From NCBI RefSeq assembly GCF_019703515.2, contig NC_059368.1, positions 30,478,289 to 30,542,288 on the forward strand: a DNA stretch of 64,000 nt. The letters are read 5' to 3'. This stretch comes from Myxocyprinus asiaticus. Taxonomy: Eukaryota > Chordata > Actinopteri > Cypriniformes > Catostomidae. Shown here piece by piece: positions 60,969-64,000 of this stretch (its first letter is position 1; each line of letters begins with the position of its first letter). The notes under the pieces were generated by a model that was not told the DNA's origin, ran no database searches, and was given only the letters and a program-made list of their open reading frames with translations. Both the position numbers and the translations under genes were made by a program.

Positions 60969-61814
60969 GTGGATAAGGCGGTTGCGTTGCACCCATGCCC
61001 GCGAAACGCCGCCACCTGGCGGAACCGACCAAGACTCTCGTCCAGCGCCTGTAGGTTTACGTCGTCTCTGGCGACTAAGGCCTATGGTGCCACTGGACAG
61101 GCCGCCTCCGCCCTGCACGCCATGGCTCTCCTGCAGGTGCACCAAGCCAAGGCGCTAAGAGAACTGCACGAGGGTAGTTCTGACCCGGGATTGATGCAGG
61201 AGCTGTGCTCGGCAACCGATCTCGCCCTCTGGGCGACGAAGGTCACGCCGCGGACTCTCGGGCAGGCGATGTCCACCCTGGTGGTCCAGGAGCGCCACCT
61301 ATGGCTCAACTTGGTCGAGATGAGGGAGGCTGACAAGGTATGGTTCCTTGACACCCCCGTCGCGACACCATCGAGGACGTTGCCCAGCAGTTCTCAGCAG
61401 TTAAGAAGCAGATGGAGGCTATTCAGCATATCCTGCCCCGGCGCGGATCAAGATCCCGCACCCCATCTGCACGTCGCCAGGGGCATCCCTCTGTGGCGAC
61501 GACACCGGCTCCGCCGCAGCCCGGGCCAGCGGACCGGCCCCAGCGTAGAGCCACCAGCAGGAAGCAGACGCCCCCCATCTCACGGCCCACCACCAAGAAC
61601 CCGAGGAAGGCTTCTAGCCGCCCCTGAGATGGGTGAGCCAGGCATGTGGAGACCTGCTGCAGGCTTAGAGATGGTAAGCAGACCACTCCATCCCCCAGTG
61701 GAAGCAGGGGGCCCACCTCCGCAGCGTCCAGCTTGCCATAAATGTGCAGTGTCCGGCGATTACAATAACGACGGCCATAAACACCGGGTATGTGACCCAG
61801 GAAATGAGCTCTGA
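60969..61814 (+). pseudogene. DIRS gag, copy C, frameshifted
   Basis: A 281-codon frame begins MDKAVALHPCPRNAATWRNR and includes LATKAYGATGQAASALHAMA, EGSSDPGLMQEL and RTLGQAMSTLVVQERHLWLN. At about 61365 the correct frame shifts. The expected continuation (MEAIQHILPRRGSRSRTPSA) is read in the frame 61412-61627, which ends in a Pro/Arg-rich tail. The last part of the long frame is therefore out of phase. The product is presumed nucleocapsid-like. Confidence 0.75.
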
Positions 61815-61822
61815 ACCAGGCC

Positions 61823-62254
61823 TTGCACAGACTCCCGTTCAAGATGCTGATGTGGAAACGCATTTTAGCAAGCGTCCGGTATCAGGATTTGTTCGCGGCG
61901 GTAGACCTGAAGGATGCGTACTTCAACGTTTCGGTTTCTCTTCGGAACAGGCCCCTTCTTCAATTCGCCTTCGAGGGCCGGGCACACCAGTACAAAGTCC
62001 TCCCCTTCGGTCGGTCTCTGTCGCCTCGCGTCTTCACGGAAGTCGCAGAGGCAGCCCTTGCCCCACTAAGGGAAGTGGGCATCTGCATTCTCAACTGTAT
62101 TGATGACTGGCTGGCTCTAGCTCACTCTCGAGACTTGTTGTGTGCACACAGGGACCTGGTGCTCAGGCACCTCAGCCGGTTGGGGCTTCGGGTCAACTGG
62201 GGAAAGAGCATCTCTCCCCAATACAGAGCATCTCTTTTCTCGGGTTGGAGTTAG
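61823..62254 (+). pseudogene. DIRS reverse transcriptase, copy C, partial
   Basis: YQDLFAAVDLKDAYFNVSV, YKVLPFGRSLSPRVFTEVAE and LRVNWGKS are RT palm and following motifs. The catalytic box is NCIDDWLALAHSR: Tyr is replaced by Cys, while both Asp remain. The fingers (the VTLLRKGAIEP...LRPILDL part of copy B) are missing. The frame changes near 62240 and continues in 62140-62760. Confidence 0.85.
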
Positions 62255-62548
62255 ACTCAGTCTTTGTGATGGCTCGTCTCACGAGCGAGCAGTCAGTGCT
62301 GAAATGCCTAAAGTTGTTCAGGTGGAGCATGGCGGTCCCACTGAGGCATTTTCAGAGGCTCCTGAGGCATATGGCATCCTCGATGGTTGTCACACCGCTC
62401 GGGTCGATGCATATGAGACCGCTTCAGCACTGGCGTCAGACACATCGCGTGGTCATCATGCCGATCTGCCGCTACCTGCTCAGCCCTTGGACGGGCCTTG
62501 CATTCCTGTGGGCAGGAGTCCCCTTAGTGCGAGTACCCCAGGCGCATC

Positions 62549-62821
62549 ATGGTTACGACAGATGCCTCCGAGCGTGGCTGGGGCGGCATGTGCAACAGGC
62601 ATGCAGCCGCGGACTTCGGGACAGGGCTGCGACTGCGTTGGCACGTCAACTGCCTCGAGTTGCTCGCAATGTTGCTCGCCCCATGGAGGCTTCGGCCATT
62701 GATCCAGGGCAAGCACGTGTTGGTCCAGACGGACAACACGGTGATGGTAGCATACAGTAGCCACCAAGGTGGCTTGCACTCACGTCGCATGTCACAACTC
62801 GCCCGCCACCGCCTCCTCTGA
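62549..62821 (+). pseudogene. DIRS RNase H, copy C
   Basis: MVTTDASERGWGGMCNRHAA, NCLELLAMLLAPW and VLVQTDNTVMVAYSSHQGG align with copy B, with the acidic Asp, Glu and Asp retained. A stop follows at 62819. The next piece, GEWRLHLQVV, lies near 62900. Confidence 0.85.
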
Positions 62822-63034
62822 GTCAGCAGCAACTCAAGTCGTTGCAAGCCACTCATATCCCGTGCGACCTCGACAGCACGTATCGACAGGTCACGCTCAG
62901 GGGAGAGTGGAGACTCCACCTCCAGGTGGTCCAGCTGGTTTGGGGTCGGTTCGGTCAAGCGCAGGTAAGTCGGTGCCAGGACCCTGTCTCGGCTCCTCAG
63001 CACAAAACCTGAATGTGTGGTTGCGAGCCAGCTC

Positions 63035-63042
63035 CTTTTATA
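63035..63042 (-). promoter_or_regulatory. TATA box in DIRS copy C terminal repeat
   Basis: TATAAAAG on the minus strand, followed by GAGCTGGCTCGCAACCAC. It points out of the element's 3' end back into its body, as the mirror of the copy A box. Confidence 0.55.
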
Positions 63043-63225
63043 CCTGTATGTCCGGGGGAGTGGCATGCAAATTCCACTTGCCAATTCCCATTTGCCTTTC
63101 TCAAAGATCAGGGGTGTTTGGGGCTCCCAAGGGCGACCACTAGTGTCACTACATCGACACAACATCTCGTTCCCTCCATCAGGGAACGGAGGTTACAAAA
63201 GTAACCAGAACGTTTTCCCTAAGAG

Positions 63226-63303
63226 GTCTCCCAACCAGGTACTAGCCAGGTTCAACCCTGCTTAGCTTCAGTGGGCAACCAGGCAAGGGATGCAGTGTGA
63301 TAT
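63226..63303 (-). repeat. 5S-rRNA-derived SINE fragment
   Basis: The minus strand reads GAAGCTAAGCAGGGTTGAAC, CTGGCTAGTACCTGGTTGGGAGACC, which is the internal-promoter half of 5S rRNA with the substitutions typical of cyprinid 5S-derived SINEs. It begins directly beyond DIRS copy C. The 5' head and the tail are not clear. Confidence 0.75.
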
Positions 63304-64000
63304 ACAATAAATATTGTTAGCACCACATTTTACTTCTGTAATCTGATGTACTTAAAAAGGACAGTAACAAGAAAAAAAGATCAGGGTAGGGATTGATTTT
63401 ATCCACAATTGATTTTATTGATTGTGAAGAGTGGGCATTACATAGCAACATTGAATCAGGAGGTTTGATGAAGTGATTAATGAAATGTAATCTGTAATTA
63501 CATTTTGATGAAAGATTACAAAGACCTTTTGTAGTACACTGTATGTTTTGAAGTACACTGATCATTCACAAAAATACCAGAAATCTGCATTAAGAAAGTA
63601 AATAAAAATGTACCTTATTTTCTTAATGTCTTAAGGGCTTATTTTGCATAAAACATCAGTGCACATTATTCTAAAAAAAAAAAAAAAAAAAAACTTTGTT
63701 TTCATAATCTTTAAGCAAAAGTTAAAGGTGTACTTGGTAAAATTCTTATTTATGTTGTGCTGACAACTAGCAGTGTAGATGCACCATCACGCAAAAGCAG
63801 AAGTTCTCAGTTACTGATGTCATCATAGAAATACAATATTTGCAGTCAGCCATGATTAATTGATTTAATGAGTGAAAGCATCCAGTTATAATGGATTATC
63901 GAGAAAAAGTTAGTAATATTCTGCTGATCATATGATCTCAACACGGTGGCACTTGTGACAGTGCACCCAGCAACATATGTTCAATATATATACTATATAC
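63304..64000. other. intronic sequence, nothing recognised
   Basis: A short TGTAATCTGTAATTACATTTTG patch at 63487-63508 resembles the interior of the MITE at 54382. A poly-A run lies at 63675-63693. No gene. Confidence 0.45.

Larger units (their letters stand above)
60907..63190 (+). mobile_element. DIRS-type retrotransposon, copy C, rearranged
   Basis: Plus-strand gag, reverse transcriptase and RNase H are followed almost at once by a terminal repeat (63000-63190, in inverted orientation relative to copy A). It lacks the 5' terminal repeat, the N-terminal half of gag, the fingers of the reverse transcriptase and any tyrosine recombinase. The 5' edge is an inverted duplication (60909-60958 against 61031-61081), and a segment near 61712-61806 is inverted relative to copies A and B. 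Confidence 0.8.

Overview
The window is vertebrate nuclear DNA, most likely from a cypriniform (carp or zebrafish-like) fish. It is AT-rich, full of di- and tetranucleotide microsatellites, and packed with repeat families typical of cyprinids: Angel-type TTAA elements, Tc1-like elements, hAT elements with 8-bp target duplications, DIRS-type retrotransposons and a 5S-rRNA-derived SINE fragment. There are no bacterial features.

One host gene is recognisable. Two short exons on the minus strand, 34472-34606 and 24357-24455, encode consecutive pieces of the phosphotyrosine-binding (PTB) domain of Disabled-1, the cytoplasmic adaptor of Reelin signalling. Both exons have consensus splice sites and whole-codon lengths (45 and 33 codons). 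They join in phase across a 10,016-bp intron. On this reading nearly the whole window is intron of dab1: the intron upstream of the first exon (34607-64000, still open at the window end), the intron between the two exons, and the intron downstream of the second (1-24356). The start-codon exon and the later PTB exons were not found. I cannot tell whether this is the dab1a or the dab1b paralogue.

Region by region. 1-15 kb holds Angel-type fragments, a TTAA-flanked inverted-repeat element (3960-4538), a candidate element with an internal ~190-bp tandem repeat (2876-3955), two loci of another repeat family with a hairpin or ~180-bp tandem units (4815-5274, 11478-12120), and a Tc1-type miniature element (10574-11111). 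15.4-17.9 kb is an Angel element split by a 2.1-kb insertion that carries a ~138-bp minisatellite and has Helentron-like ends. 18-19.5 kb is DIRS copy A. 21.4-24 kb is a nest: a fold-back MITE interrupted by a hAT element with a perfect 8-bp duplication and by half of a Tc1 transposon. 25.3-28.1 kb has an inverted-repeat element containing a solo LTR, a full Angel-type element and a small palindromic MITE. 31.4-32.6 kb is a CpG-richer island with a perfect 18-bp-arm hairpin. 32.7-34.3 kb is a complete Tc1-like transposon, its end about 160 bp from the dab1 exon. 36.8-41.2 kb has nested MITEs. 42.9-48.2 kb is a decayed Ty3/gypsy retrotransposon. 51.5-54.3 kb is DIRS copy B. 54.4-59.1 kb holds three hAT-type elements. 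60.8-63.2 kb is DIRS copy C, followed by the 5S-derived SINE piece.

Nothing suggests a cooperating gene system. The picture is one large, conserved neural gene whose introns accumulated layered transposon insertions. The least explained parts are the Helentron-like minisatellite carrier, the rearranged YR-less DIRS copies, and the CpG-rich hairpin island. All calls come from reading the sequence; no database search was possible.
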